From NCBI GenBank assembly GCA_020724545.1, contig DYGR01000003.1, positions 1-64,000 of the forward strand: a DNA stretch of 64,000 bases. The letters run 5' to 3'. Shown piece after piece: positions 15,809 to 24,012 of this stretch; within the stretch, counting starts at the first letter, position 1, and each line of letters begins with the position of its first letter. The position numbers and the translations under genes were made by a program. Source of the stretch: Candidatus Methanoperedens nitratireducens. GTDB taxonomy: Archaea > Halobacteriota > Methanosarcinia > Methanosarcinales > Methanoperedenaceae. Under the pieces are notes generated by a model. The model did no database searches. It had not been told where the DNA came from and was given only the letters and a program-made list of their open reading frames with translations.

Positions 15809-17356
15809 TCAATTACACCTTGCTTTCTCCGGTGGATGATTGTTAACACTGCTTTTTTCAACAGCAGTTAAAAAAGCGACATAGATCTCGCAGAAGCCGT
15901 TTTTACCTGTGGCTTCGGTATATGTTTTATGGATTCTTTTTAGCTGTTCTCCGAAGGCATGCGATAGCCATCCGTTAAATATTCCCTTAATAAACGTACA
16001 ATTAGTTACATTGATAACTTCATTGCTTCTGGCAACAGGACATGATAAAATTTTGCAGTGAATTACATTTTCGCTAACAATCGAACACTTTGAGTCCTGT
16101 CCAAGAATCATACTTGTCTCTTGAAGATACCTGAAAAATGTATTTGTATCCCACTCTTTTATATTTTTGTTGTTTTCATAATTCTGTATCATCTTTTTGC
16201 CAAATTTGTTGCCGAGTGATTTTATGAATCCCTCATCAGAAGGCACATTTTTTAGCATTTCAAGCATTTCCAGAAAATCTTTATGATAATTTTCAAAAGG
16301 TATTTTTTGGGTTTTTATGTCCTCTACCATTCTTATAAGAATTTTGCCTACTTCTGATTCTTGCTTAAGAACTATAAGGTTCTCACTAATCATCGAACTG
16401 TATGTGTGCCCATTCAAGTTCAGTAACGCTACAAAAATATCGGCTAACTTTTTAATAGCTTCGTGTTCGGTGAGTCCGTGGTGTATAATTAAAGATTTTT
16501 TATTTATGTCCATATGTTTTATTAAGCCAGTATATTGATAAAGAACCTTCATTTTTTCTAAGAGCTCTTCCAGAGGAATACGGTTTATAGGGCTGCTGCA
16601 AAATCTCTCGATAGAGGATGTAATTTTGAGGTTCTCTTTTCCACAAAGAATTTCTTCAAAGAACTGTCTGGGCAATATCACCAGGTCGTAATCCATTTTA
16701 ACATAAAAATTTATAACAGTGCTCCAGAAATCGGGTTTTTTGTGCAACTCAGAAAAAGCAGCATCCATGTACCCAAAATTATCATGTATACTTTTAAGTG
16801 CCCGTTCTTTTTCTCTGCGTTCCATCTTTATTTCAAAAATGTCATTTAAAACTCTGATTTCAGATATGCTGAGGTTATATTCTTTCGCTGAGAATACAGC
16901 AATTATAGCCGCAAAAAATCTGTTAAAATAAGGATTCTTTCCAGTTATAGTGAACGTAGCCTTTTCCGGTTGCTTGTCATCTTCTGAACTGATCTTGACT
17001 GATAAGCCCCAGTAGATTTCACTACCCAATTCGCTCAAACGTTTTTCCAAAGAAGAAATAGATGATATATTATTGCCAATAATGTTGTGAACAGTCTCTT
17101 CATCCGGAAGTATGCCGGCAAGGTTTTTCAATGCCCAGACAAGAGTCGATGATGTCAGGCTTTGCTCTTTATTTAATCCAGAAATAAGCCTTTTCACAGA
17201 GTCCGGATCATGAAATGCAGCATCAGCAAGGTCAATCACCTCACGAATAACAGCACTGAGATTATCGTTGTGGATTTGTAGAAGTGGTTCGAGTTTTTTT
17301 ATATATTCCTCGTTGAGAGAAATGTTTTTTCTTAATATCATCTTACCATCATCCAA
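15809..17356 (-). CDS. Ribbon-helix-helix protein with V4R-like/methanogen output C-terminus
   Basis: Residues 7-48 look like a ribbon-helix-helix DNA-binding unit (ILRKNISLNEEYIKKL, LSAVIREVIDLAD). Residues 100-190 and 215-330 are unassigned helical regions. Residues 420-500 hold CKILSCPVARS and a following CTFIKG and CEIYV, reminiscent of V4R or methanogen output domains that bind metal or ligands. It is the first gene of the kinase operon. It is probably a sensory transcription factor, but neither part is certain. Confidence 0.6.
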   Translation of the reverse strand: MDDGKMILRKNISLNEEYIKKLEPLLQIHNDNLSAVIREVIDLADAAFHDPDSVKRLISGLNKEQSLTSSTLVWALKNLAGILPDEETVHNIIGNNISSISSLEKRLSELGSEIYWGLSVKISSEDDKQPEKATFTITGKNPYFNRFFAAIIAVFSAKEYNLSISEIRVLNDIFEIKMERREKERALKSIHDNFGYMDAAFSELHKKPDFWSTVINFYVKMDYDLVILPRQFFEEILCGKENLKITSSIERFCSSPINRIPLEELLEKMKVLYQYTGLIKHMDINKKSLIIHHGLTEHEAIKKLADIFVALLNLNGHTYSSMISENLIVLKQESEVGKILIRMVEDIKTQKIPFENYHKDFLEMLEMLKNVPSDEGFIKSLGNKFGKKMIQNYENNKNIKEWDTNTFFRYLQETSMILGQDSKCSIVSENVIHCKILSCPVARSNEVINVTNCTFIKGIFNGWLSHAFGEQLKRIHKTYTEATGKNGFCEIYVAFLTAVEKSSVNNHPPEKARCN

Positions 17357-17509
17357 CGTTTTTATTTATTAGAGCAGATAAGTCCCTATGATCATTATTA
17401 TGCTCATTATTTATAAAACTTATCCTAATCCTTTATTTGCTATCTCATGCGACTTGTTAAGATTATGTGCGGGATTGCTAACATCTGTAGCAACTACTAA
17501 TATTTTATT
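17357..17509. promoter_or_regulatory. Divergent promoter region with inverted ATGAGCAT elements
   Basis: The 153 bases between divergent genes hold ATTATTATGCTCATTAT (about 17394-17410). Its inverse, ATAATGAGCATCAT, lies at about 17519-17532, just inside the rightward frame. A TATA-like TATTTATAAAAC lies near 17406. The shared promoter box is at 17481-17494. Confidence 0.4.
17481..17494 (+). promoter_or_regulatory. Shared promoter box, copy 1 (ACATCTGTAGCAAC)
   Basis: ACATCTGTAGCAAC overlaps an inverted repeat TTGCTA-N7-TAGCAA (17475-17493). It is followed by AATATTTTATTGTG, a plausible TATA region. It precedes the KaiC-like gene whose likely starts lie at 17555-17573. Copies 2 and 3 are at 18229 and 13254 (minus strand). 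Confidence 0.55.
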
Positions 17510-17554
17510 GTGCTAATCATAATGAGCATCATAGCAAATGGACGTGATAAATTT

Positions 17555-18214
17555 ATGGAGAATGGCATATCAATGGTCAAAAGTATTGTTTATTGTGTTC
17601 AGCCGGGTGTTGAAGGTGAAATTTTTGGATTACAAACTATTTATAATGCCCTCAAATGCGGCGGAACCGGCGTTTTCGTAGTGTCAAGCACAGCTCCCGA
17701 TGCTATAAAGAGCAAGTTGAAGGAATTAGGCTGGGATATTGACCTGTATAAAAACAGGTTATTTTTTGTAGATGCATATAATCCATTAATTGGAGTTCAT
17801 TCGGAGGAAAAATACATTATCTCAAATCCAGAGATGATCAATGATTTTAGCAAAATAATAATTAATTTATTAAAACAATTACCACCGAGCACCATAGTAT
17901 TCGGATCCCTCTCAACTATAATGGATCTATGCGGTGAGGAAGAAACTATTGAATCAGTCAGGATATGGAATAAGATGGCGGCGATCTATGGTCATGTTAT
18001 GGTTTATAATTTTACGGCATGGCCATATTCTCAGGGAACTTTGAGATCCATAAAAGACGATCTGTTCAATATAGTCGTATCGATTGAGGGTTTAAATGAC
18101 AGTGTTATTTTTTGCCCGCATTTCCGTACACTTAAAGCAGAGCGGAAAAAAGAAATCTGGGAATCTATAGTCACCACAGGCGTTAATTCCACGCAGTCCG
18201 CATGTACACCCTAA
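17555..18214 (+). CDS. Degenerate KaiC-like protein without Walker A
   Basis: The strand order is that of a RecA/KaiC core (SIVYCVQPGVEGEIFGLQTI, then GVFVVSST, then STIVFGSLSTIMDL), but there is no GxxxxGK[ST]. It therefore should not hydrolyse ATP. Similar inactive KaiC-like proteins occur as signalling partners in archaea. The open frame extends to 17510. ATGs at 17522, 17555 and 17573 are candidates, and the promoter position favours the later two. It heads a run of KaiC-related genes. Confidence 0.65.
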   Translation: MENGISMVKSIVYCVQPGVEGEIFGLQTIYNALKCGGTGVFVVSSTAPDAIKSKLKELGWDIDLYKNRLFFVDAYNPLIGVHSEEKYIISNPEMINDFSKIIINLLKQLPPSTIVFGSLSTIMDLCGEEETIESVRIWNKMAAIYGHVMVYNFTAWPYSQGTLRSIKDDLFNIVVSIEGLNDSVIFCPHFRTLKAERKKEIWESIVTTGVNSTQSACTP

Positions 18215-18228
18215 CGCTATAATTGCTA

Positions 18229-18242
18229 ACATATGTAGCAAC
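18229..18242 (+). promoter_or_regulatory. Shared promoter box, copy 2 (ACATATGTAGCAAC)
   Basis: The box again overlaps TTGCTA-N7-TAGCAA and is followed by CAATATCATGTTGTGTATATTATGATAAT. That string matches the spacing and wording downstream of copy 3. It lies about 65 bases before the DUF5658 gene. Confidence 0.55.
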
Positions 18243-18307
18243 TGCCAATATCATGTTGTGTATATTATGATAATAGTAAGGATCATAAATATTCCAGGAG
18301 ACAAAGA

Positions 18308-18823
18308 ATGACAGAAAACATCCAGCAAATAAGCGTTCTGAAGCTGATTACTATCTGTGCAGAAAAGATTAACCTGCAGCATGTTCTCTATCTGCTGGCA
18401 TTTCTCATCTTTGGTATAGGCGATGGGATTACCAGTGCATATATGATTGACATGCGTGGTGTTGCTATTGAAGCTAACCCGATTATGAGATTCCTTTTCA
18501 TAACTCAGGGTTTTGAAGGCATGATACTGGCCAAGGTGTGGTTTACGTTTGCGATGCTTCTTGCAGTATATATAGTACAGTTGAGATCTCCTGCTAAAAT
18601 GTACTGGAGTGTGAACGGCTTTTTAATAGCTCTAATAATCGGAGGATCAATGGCTGTAAATGCCAATCTAAATGCTCTGGCAGGAGAAGTACCATCGGGG
18701 CCAGGTGGAATATTATTTACATACATAGTGCTGGCATTGATACTGATTGAGATAGGAGATAATGTGGATAAACGCACTGCTTACACCGGGAATATACAGC
18801 GTACAAATTATAATAAATTATAG
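18308..18823 (+). CDS. DUF5658 membrane protein
   Basis: About four hydrophobic spans are seen. The first carries the DUF5658 signature GIGDGITSAYMI, then EANPIMRFLF. Family function is unknown; it is common in archaea near signalling genes. AGGAG lies seven bases before the ATG. It starts the second KaiC-related transcription unit, followed 10 bases later by the SLOG gene. Confidence 0.85.
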   Translation: MTENIQQISVLKLITICAEKINLQHVLYLLAFLIFGIGDGITSAYMIDMRGVAIEANPIMRFLFITQGFEGMILAKVWFTFAMLLAVYIVQLRSPAKMYWSVNGFLIALIIGGSMAVNANLNALAGEVPSGPGGILFTYIVLALILIEIGDNVDKRTAYTGNIQRTNYNKL

Positions 18824-18833
18824 AGGTTTAAAT

Positions 18834-19403
18834 ATGTCAGAGGTTAAAACAGTTGCTATAACGGGAAATAGAGATATTCTGTATTCGGCCATCAAAGAGA
18901 AATTAGATGCAATCAGTGAGCTGTATCCAGGCGCTGCGTGGATTTCTGGCGGCTCGGTGGGTACAGAGCTGATTGCTGCCAAGTATGCAATGCTGAACAA
19001 AATCCCTCTGTATATGTGCCTTCCCTTTCCATTTGAGATAATGACCGCACAGTGGCTGAAAGGGTGGCAGAGTATCCTTGAGGCAACATTGAATTATGCG
19101 GAAAAAGTTTCCGTAGTTTCTGATGCGTTCTCGTTTACGGGTTATCAGGAATGCAGTGAGCGCATTGCTGGCTGTGCAGATATTGTGGTGGCTTTCAATC
19201 TCCATAGTTCTGGCAGTAGTACTGACTTTATGCAGTACGCTGAATCGATTGGCAAACAGATTGTGAATGGCTTCTCATTATCAACATTAAAGGTGGCTGA
19301 ACTTCATTCTGACCTGTGGACCCATCCTATCAAATCTGGAATCATCACCACAGATGGCATCCTGAACTCATACGAAAATGATGGTGTGCTATGGAATCAG
19401 TAA
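18834..19403 (+). CDS. SLOG-superfamily nucleotide-binding protein
   Basis: The Rossmann-like start (VAITGNRD) and ISGGSVGTELIAAKYA (residues 38-53) match the SLOG fold of the YpsA/DprA type, which binds nucleotide-derived ligands. The ATG at 18834 with GAGGT upstream is chosen over a longer frame that opens inside the previous gene. The next gene starts 13 bases before its stop. SLOG proteins often sense or make signal nucleotides; here the partner may be the adjacent KaiC-like ATPases. That is inference. Confidence 0.75.
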   Translation: MSEVKTVAITGNRDILYSAIKEKLDAISELYPGAAWISGGSVGTELIAAKYAMLNKIPLYMCLPFPFEIMTAQWLKGWQSILEATLNYAEKVSVVSDAFSFTGYQECSERIAGCADIVVAFNLHSSGSSTDFMQYAESIGKQIVNGFSLSTLKVAELHSDLWTHPIKSGIITTDGILNSYENDGVLWNQ

Positions 19404-20131
19404 CCAGACTCAGTACAGGAATAAGTGGATTGGATGAGATGTTGTATGGTGGCATCAATCATGGAAGTATTGTTGCTATGGTCGGGCCGCCCGGAAGTGG
19501 TAAGACCCTGAGTTCCCTCCAGTTTCTACATGCATCTCTGCACAGTGGCAGGACATGCCTCTATATCTCAGCAAACAGCAGTGAGAATGAGCTTGTACGG
19601 CACTCACGGTGCTATGGCTGGGATTTTGAGCCGTTCATCAAGAGTAAACAGCTCATGCTCATGCGGATACAGCCAGTTCAACTTACACAGAGTGAAGGGA
19701 GTATGCATCTTGTTTCCGACTACCTGAACAAGCTACCGCGTGTTGTAAAAGAAATTAAAATGGAGGTCGTGGTGATAGATTCTATCACAGACTTTCTCCT
19801 GCTCTGCAAGAGTGAAATAGAAAGCCGCAGCAGGCTGCTATACCTGTTTCAGATACTTAAGACCAATGGTTCTATCGCACTCATAACCGTGGAATCGGAT
19901 GTGAACTCAGACTCGACCAGACATGGTGTGGTTGAGTACCTGGCAGACGGACTTATCGTATTACGGCGGGTACAATCTACTGACCTGAGTGAGATTGTAC
20001 ATGTAATTCAGGTTGCAAAGATGCGCTGGGACAAGCACATGAGGGAGATACGGCAGTATGATTTTACGGATAAAGGAATCGTGGTGTATAACAAGTATGA
20101 AGTAATGCTTAATGATATACATGTACGGTAA
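19391..20131 (+). CDS. KaiC-like RecA-superfamily ATPase
   Basis: It is a single-domain KaiC homologue: RLSTGISGLDEMLYGGI, Walker A GPPGSGKT (residues 32-39), and Walker B VVVIDSITDFLL. The end is RQYDFTDKGIVVY. It is the only member of this gene run with an intact ATP site. It overlaps the SLOG gene by 13 bases and the next gene by up to 20. Such proteins act as ATP-driven switches in archaeal signalling. Confidence 0.9.
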   Translation: MESVTRLSTGISGLDEMLYGGINHGSIVAMVGPPGSGKTLSSLQFLHASLHSGRTCLYISANSSENELVRHSRCYGWDFEPFIKSKQLMLMRIQPVQLTQSEGSMHLVSDYLNKLPRVVKEIKMEVVVIDSITDFLLLCKSEIESRSRLLYLFQILKTNGSIALITVESDVNSDSTRHGVVEYLADGLIVLRRVQSTDLSEIVHVIQVAKMRWDKHMREIRQYDFTDKGIVVYNKYEVMLNDIHVR

Positions 20132-20840
20132 GTTGTTTGAGGATATTATATCGAGAGGAAGCATATTGCTTTCTGCTCCATTCTCTACATCCGCAGAAGA
20201 GCAACTCTACAGGACAGCTATTGAGATCTCAAAAAATACAGAGGTTCAGGGTGTGATCTGGGTCTGTTACCAGCATACACCAGAAGACATATGGAAAAAG
20301 CTGGACTCGTATGGCATCGCCACTCCAGATCTCCAGTTTATAGATATGATAAGCCATATGATGGGATTAAAACAGGAGAACAGGAATACAATCTACTGCA
20401 CGTCACCTACAGACTACGGTTGTCTCTCCCGGTTAATTGATGAACATATAGACAGTTGCGGAAGATGCCTTATTATTATGGATAATCTCAATGCAATGAT
20501 GTCGTACGATAACATACTTGAGCGGTTTATAAAGGCGCTCAGAAGCTTCAATAACAGGATACCCCAGAAGAATTCGGCTATACTATATATCGAGATTTCA
20601 GGAGCATGCGATATACGGACTGAGGTTGCCATACAGACCACGATGAACTGCGTGATACCATTAAATGGCAAAATAAAAGAAAAAAAGGATATAGAGTGGG
20701 AGAGTTTTAAGAATACTACTTGGTGGGATGTCTTTTCTCTGAATGCCCCGATTATGTTTGCAATGGTTCTCACAATGTTATTTATAGTAATATTTCTCTC
20801 ATCGTTATTGATATATTTGATCCTCCAATTCTACCGATAG
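20112..20840 (+). CDS. Membrane-anchored degenerate KaiC-like protein
   Basis: Residues 1-185 follow the KaiC/RecA strand order (ISRGSILLSAPFSTSAEEQL, then RCLIIMDNLNAMM as a Walker B remnant) but have no Walker A Lys. Residues 208-240 form one strong C-terminal membrane span. It resembles a tethered, inactive partner for the ATPase encoded just upstream. The start may be ATG 20112 or 20121. No homologue name is known to me. Confidence 0.6.
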   Translation: MIYMYGKLFEDIISRGSILLSAPFSTSAEEQLYRTAIEISKNTEVQGVIWVCYQHTPEDIWKKLDSYGIATPDLQFIDMISHMMGLKQENRNTIYCTSPTDYGCLSRLIDEHIDSCGRCLIIMDNLNAMMSYDNILERFIKALRSFNNRIPQKNSAILYIEISGACDIRTEVAIQTTMNCVIPLNGKIKEKKDIEWESFKNTTWWDVFSLNAPIMFAMVLTMLFIVIFLSSLLIYLILQFYR

Positions 20841-21051
20841 GCCCCAGGCAATCGCAAGGTTTATTACTACAGAAACATAAACATATCAATAGATAAGTGG
20901 GGAACGTTTCAACTCGTGGTGGTGCATATAGAGGAGTAATAGCTTTTCAGGGTGCAGCAATCATGTTACCCCTGTCTAAAACAATCGCTCTTGGTCTCAT
21001 CCAGCACGTAATGTAACGGTCTCGAAAATTAAAATAAAGGGGGTAAAATAA
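20841..21051 (+). promoter_or_regulatory. Long leader/promoter region of the haem-repeat protein
   Basis: The 211 bases hold a TATA-like TTTATTAC near 20861, then a GC-richer stretch with partial pairing (CAGGGT and ACCCCTG, about 20949-20983). AAAGGGGGT stands just before the ATG at 21052 as a strong ribosome site. The leader may be a structured 5' UTR; no known riboswitch was recognised. Confidence 0.35.
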
Positions 21052-22470
21052 ATGATTAGAAGAATAATATTTGCTATATTGCTATTAACAGTAGCAGCTC
21101 TGGCAGTGCTAGAGACTTCAGCAAATACCGATATTAAAGGTGACTTCGTCACACATTATGGTGTTGCAGGCACAAGGATTGATTCATGTAATACCTGTCA
21201 TACTACTAATATTCCATTTCTGAATCCATACGGTACAGATCTAAGAAACGATCCTGCGTTTGATCGAAACAATGCAACTCAGGCACTGATAAATATAGAG
21301 GAGAGGGATTCGGATGACGACACATTTAGTAACATCGATGAGATTCGTAGTCTTACCTTCCCTGGGAATGAAAGTGATTATCCAGTTACTCCAGTAGAAA
21401 CACCAGTAGAGACACCAGTGGAGACACCAGTGGAGACACCAGTGGAGACACCAGTAGAGACACCAGTAGAGACACCAGTGGAGACACCAGTAGAGACACC
21501 AGTGGAGACACCAGTAGAGACACCAGTAGAGACGCCAGTGGAGACACCAGTAGAAACGCCAGTAGAGACGCCAGTGGAGACACCAGTGGAGACACCAGTA
21601 GAGACGCCAGTAGAGACTCCAGTGGAGACCCCGATACCTACTCCAGTAATGTCCTTTGAGCTTATACCCGATAGAACAACAGAGCTTAAGGGAATGCCCA
21701 TAAACATAACTATAAGAGCTCTTAGCGACAGCGAATTGCAGACAGATTATAACAGGACAGCCAACATAACAATTACTGCAAACAACACAGACGCAGTAAC
21801 TTATCCACAAACAACAGACTTTACAGATGGAATGGCCTCTATAGAAATCAATTCAGATGTCGCTCAGTACGTAACAGTTACAGCAACAGATGAAGATATA
21901 AGTGGCAGTACAACGGTTGTGTTCGCAGACAGGGTATTTAACCTGAGCATGGGCTGGAATTTAATATCCATACCTAACTTTGCTGATCCAAGTGAAGTTG
22001 ATCAGGTATTGCAGTTTGTGGAGCACAATGGAGTTGTTGGGTATGATCCGGCGACAAAACTCTTCTCGACACCAACTGAACTGATGCCCCTGTACGGGTA
22101 TTGGATCAATGTCACAGCCGATAACCAGAGTCTCGGATTCATCGCAAGCACGGATATTACCACCGTGCCGCCGAGCAGGGATCTCTATGAGGGCTGGAAC
22201 TTGATCGGAATAAGTGCCAGCAGAAATGATCCAATTAGCATGAATGTAAGCGAGCTCTTCATGGATCTAAAGTTTGGTGCAGATCCTACACTGTGGCTGT
22301 ATACAAGCCTGGTATCCTATGATAATGACACAGTTCCAATCACATACGTGGCTGGCAGAGATTTAACAGATTCCACAAGCTTAATGCAGGGGAAAGGGTA
22401 CTGGCTGTTTATCAAGAACATACCGGTTACAGATAAGAATAATGTGCCGTGGTCAGGAAGACAGTGGTAA
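21052..22470 (+). CDS. Secreted protein with c-type haem motif and 20 PVET repeats
   Basis: Residues 1-24 are a signal peptide. A single CxxCH haem site (Cys46, Cys49, His50) follows in a [10 protein letters not shown] context. Next is an Asp-rich calcium-type loop ([14 protein letters not shown]). Residues 114-193 are 20 tandem Pro-Val-Glu-Thr units, a rigid negatively charged stalk. After it come a bacterial-Ig-like domain and two copies of a GWNLI[SG]I motif domain. There is no C-terminal anchor. It may be an extracellular electron-carrier or surface adhesin; both are inference. Confidence 0.8.
   Translation: MIRRIIFAILLLTVAALAVLETSANTDIKGDFVTHYGVAGTRIDSCNTCHTTNIPFLNPYGTDLRNDPAFDRNNATQALINIEERDSDDDTFSNIDEIRSLTFPGNESDYPVTPVETPVETPVETPVETPVETPVETPVETPVETPVETPVETPVETPVETPVETPVETPVETPVETPVETPVETPVETPVETPIPTPVMSFELIPDRTTELKGMPINITIRALSDSELQTDYNRTANITITANNTDAVTYPQTTDFTDGMASIEINSDVAQYVTVTATDEDISGSTTVVFADRVFNLSMGWNLISIPNFADPSEVDQVLQFVEHNGVVGYDPATKLFSTPTELMPLYGYWINVTADNQSLGFIASTDITTVPPSRDLYEGWNLIGISASRNDPISMNVSELFMDLKFGADPTLWLYTSLVSYDNDTVPITYVAGRDLTDSTSLMQGKGYWLFIKNIPVTDKNNVPWSGRQW
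21391..21630 (+). repeat. 12-bp tandem repeat, 20 units (codes PVET)
   Basis: The unit CCAGTRGARACN is repeated 20 times without a break within the secreted-protein gene. Differences are mostly at third codon positions (GTA/GTG, ACA/ACG/ACT), so the array is selected for protein sequence. Copy number is likely to vary between strains. Confidence 0.95.
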
Positions 22471-22513
22471 TAGAAGAGGGATTATCCCTTTTCTATAATT
22501 TTTGGGAGTTACC

Positions 22514-23623
22514 ATGAACAAAATAATGATTGCAGTACTGATTTTTACCATTCTATTAATCCCAGGAATATCTTCAGCGCAGGATGGACGATTATCTCTA
22601 AATCCTCCACCGAGCTATTACGGAAGCATAACTGTGAATGAAGAGCCTGCGACTGCCGGGACCACCATAATTGCCAGGATAGGGGAAGAGGAGCGAGGTT
22701 CGATAACAACGACGGAATCAGGCTTTTATGGTGATGACCCGGGTGCAACAAAACTCTGGATAAGAGGCTACCAGAATGAGACCGGCTCTACAGTGACCTT
22801 CTATGTGAACGGAGTGGCTGCCCAGCAGACGGCACAGTTGCCAGGAGCTGGAGTAACACAGAGAGTGGACCTCACCTTTGTAGGTGTGCCAACACCATCA
22901 GAACCAGACGGTGGTGATTCTGGCGGAGGTGGCAGTAGTGATGGCGGAAGTGGTAGCAGTAATGGTACTGGCGGTATAACGGGGGAGCCCTCTGATAACG
23001 TCCTCAAGTATCTGACAATTTACGGGAAACTAATAGCAGATACAGATGTGCCCTATAATTTCAGCAGTGTGCCTGAACTCGGTGTATATGAAATACTTGC
23101 TACAGGTAAAGAGAATGAAAGCGACGTAGCCATACGTGTGGAACTACTAAAAGATCAATCAAAACTTGTGATAATGCCTCCTGATGGAACAGTGTACAAG
23201 AATCTAAATATCTGGGCAGGTACAGATAAGGTTAAGGAAGCTCTGATCAGGTTCAGAGTAGAGAACCCCTGGATTACATCCGAAGGTCTTGAGAGCAGCA
23301 GTGTGAGTATGTACAGATGGGACGGCAGCAAATGGGATAGGCTTGAGACCACTGAGATAACAAAAGACGCATCTTACACATATTATGAGGCAAAGACGTA
23401 TGCTTTCTCACCCTTCACAATAAGCGGATTAAAAGTAAGCGGATCAGATGGCATGGTAAGAGAGCCGGGAGTAACTCAGCCTGAAACTTCTTCAGAAGAT
23501 ACTGATCCTCTAAGGTCTAGCGGAGAACTGCCTGTAAAAGCAAAGATCAACCCTGCCATTGTAATTGGTGTGATCATTGCTTTGCTCGCTATTGCCGCTG
23601 TGCTGTACTTCAAGAGGAAATAG
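22514..23623 (+). CDS. Secreted PGF-pre-PGF domain protein
   Basis: Residues 1-22 are a signal peptide. Residues 25-125 form a beta-rich domain (VNEEPATAGTTIIARI). A Gly/Ser linker follows (about 132-160), then a PGF-pre-PGF domain with the hallmark AKTYAFSPFTISG. A membrane span lies near the end (PAIVIGVIIALLAIAAVLY), followed by FKRK. The protein is surface-exposed and anchored by the C-terminus. GGGAG precedes the chosen ATG. It sits 43 bases after the haem-repeat gene and may be cotranscribed. Confidence 0.88.
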   Translation: MNKIMIAVLIFTILLIPGISSAQDGRLSLNPPPSYYGSITVNEEPATAGTTIIARIGEEERGSITTTESGFYGDDPGATKLWIRGYQNETGSTVTFYVNGVAAQQTAQLPGAGVTQRVDLTFVGVPTPSEPDGGDSGGGGSSDGGSGSSNGTGGITGEPSDNVLKYLTIYGKLIADTDVPYNFSSVPELGVYEILATGKENESDVAIRVELLKDQSKLVIMPPDGTVYKNLNIWAGTDKVKEALIRFRVENPWITSEGLESSSVSMYRWDGSKWDRLETTEITKDASYTYYEAKTYAFSPFTISGLKVSGSDGMVREPGVTQPETSSEDTDPLRSSGELPVKAKINPAIVIGVIIALLAIAAVLYFKRK

Positions 23624-24012
23624 GCATTAAGGGATTAAAATCAGGGCATCCCTTCTCCTTTTTCTTTCGCATATAGGAACAGGGGCTGTTGCCCTGGGCG
23701 TCACGGTCCACCTGGGAGTAACACCGCCAGTAATAGGAAGCCCTGCTGTGACAGCTCTGCTCACCCAAAAAACAGAAGAGCTCTTCGGCGGGAAAAAGAT
23801 TTTTGAGTCCAACCTTCACACATCTCTCACAACTTTGTTTATATACATGACTGCTTTAAATAATACCTGTGGACTCCCCTCTCTCCACCATAACCTTTTT
23901 TTCTGTCCACCACAGAAAATAGGGGAGTCCACACCACCGTTAAAATCGATTCTGTCTCGTAAAATTTTGAAAAGCTTTAATACACACGTTACCATACGTG
24001 AACTGATTTAAA
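23624..24012. other. Intergenic region with ORF fragment and structured RNA candidate
   Basis: The first 200 bases keep an open plus-strand frame without a start codon (HIGTGAVALGVTVHLGVTPP onwards), a possible gene remnant. A TATA-like GTTTATATAC is at 23837-23846. About 25 bases downstream is a 12-bp perfect inverted repeat (23869-23880 with 23921-23932) enclosing a 7-bp hairpin. Adenylate kinase begins at 24013. Confidence 0.5.
23869..23932 (+). ncRNA. Candidate structured RNA or leader hairpin before adk
   Basis: GTGGACTCCCCT pairs perfectly with AGGGGAGTCCAC. Inside, TTTCTGT pairs with ACAGAAA. The 5' arm begins where transcription from the TATA box at 23837 should start. This could be a small RNA or the 5' UTR of the adk operon. 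No K-turn or box motif was found, so it is not called H/ACA. Confidence 0.35.

Noticed and set aside
21241-21810. Long minus-strand open frames over the PVET repeat
   Set aside because: They arise because the 12-bp repeat has no stop in any frame; the products are simple repeats with no other signal.
23869-23932. H/ACA guide RNA
   Set aside because: A stem with an ACA nearby exists, but no K-turn or pseudouridylation pocket is evident.
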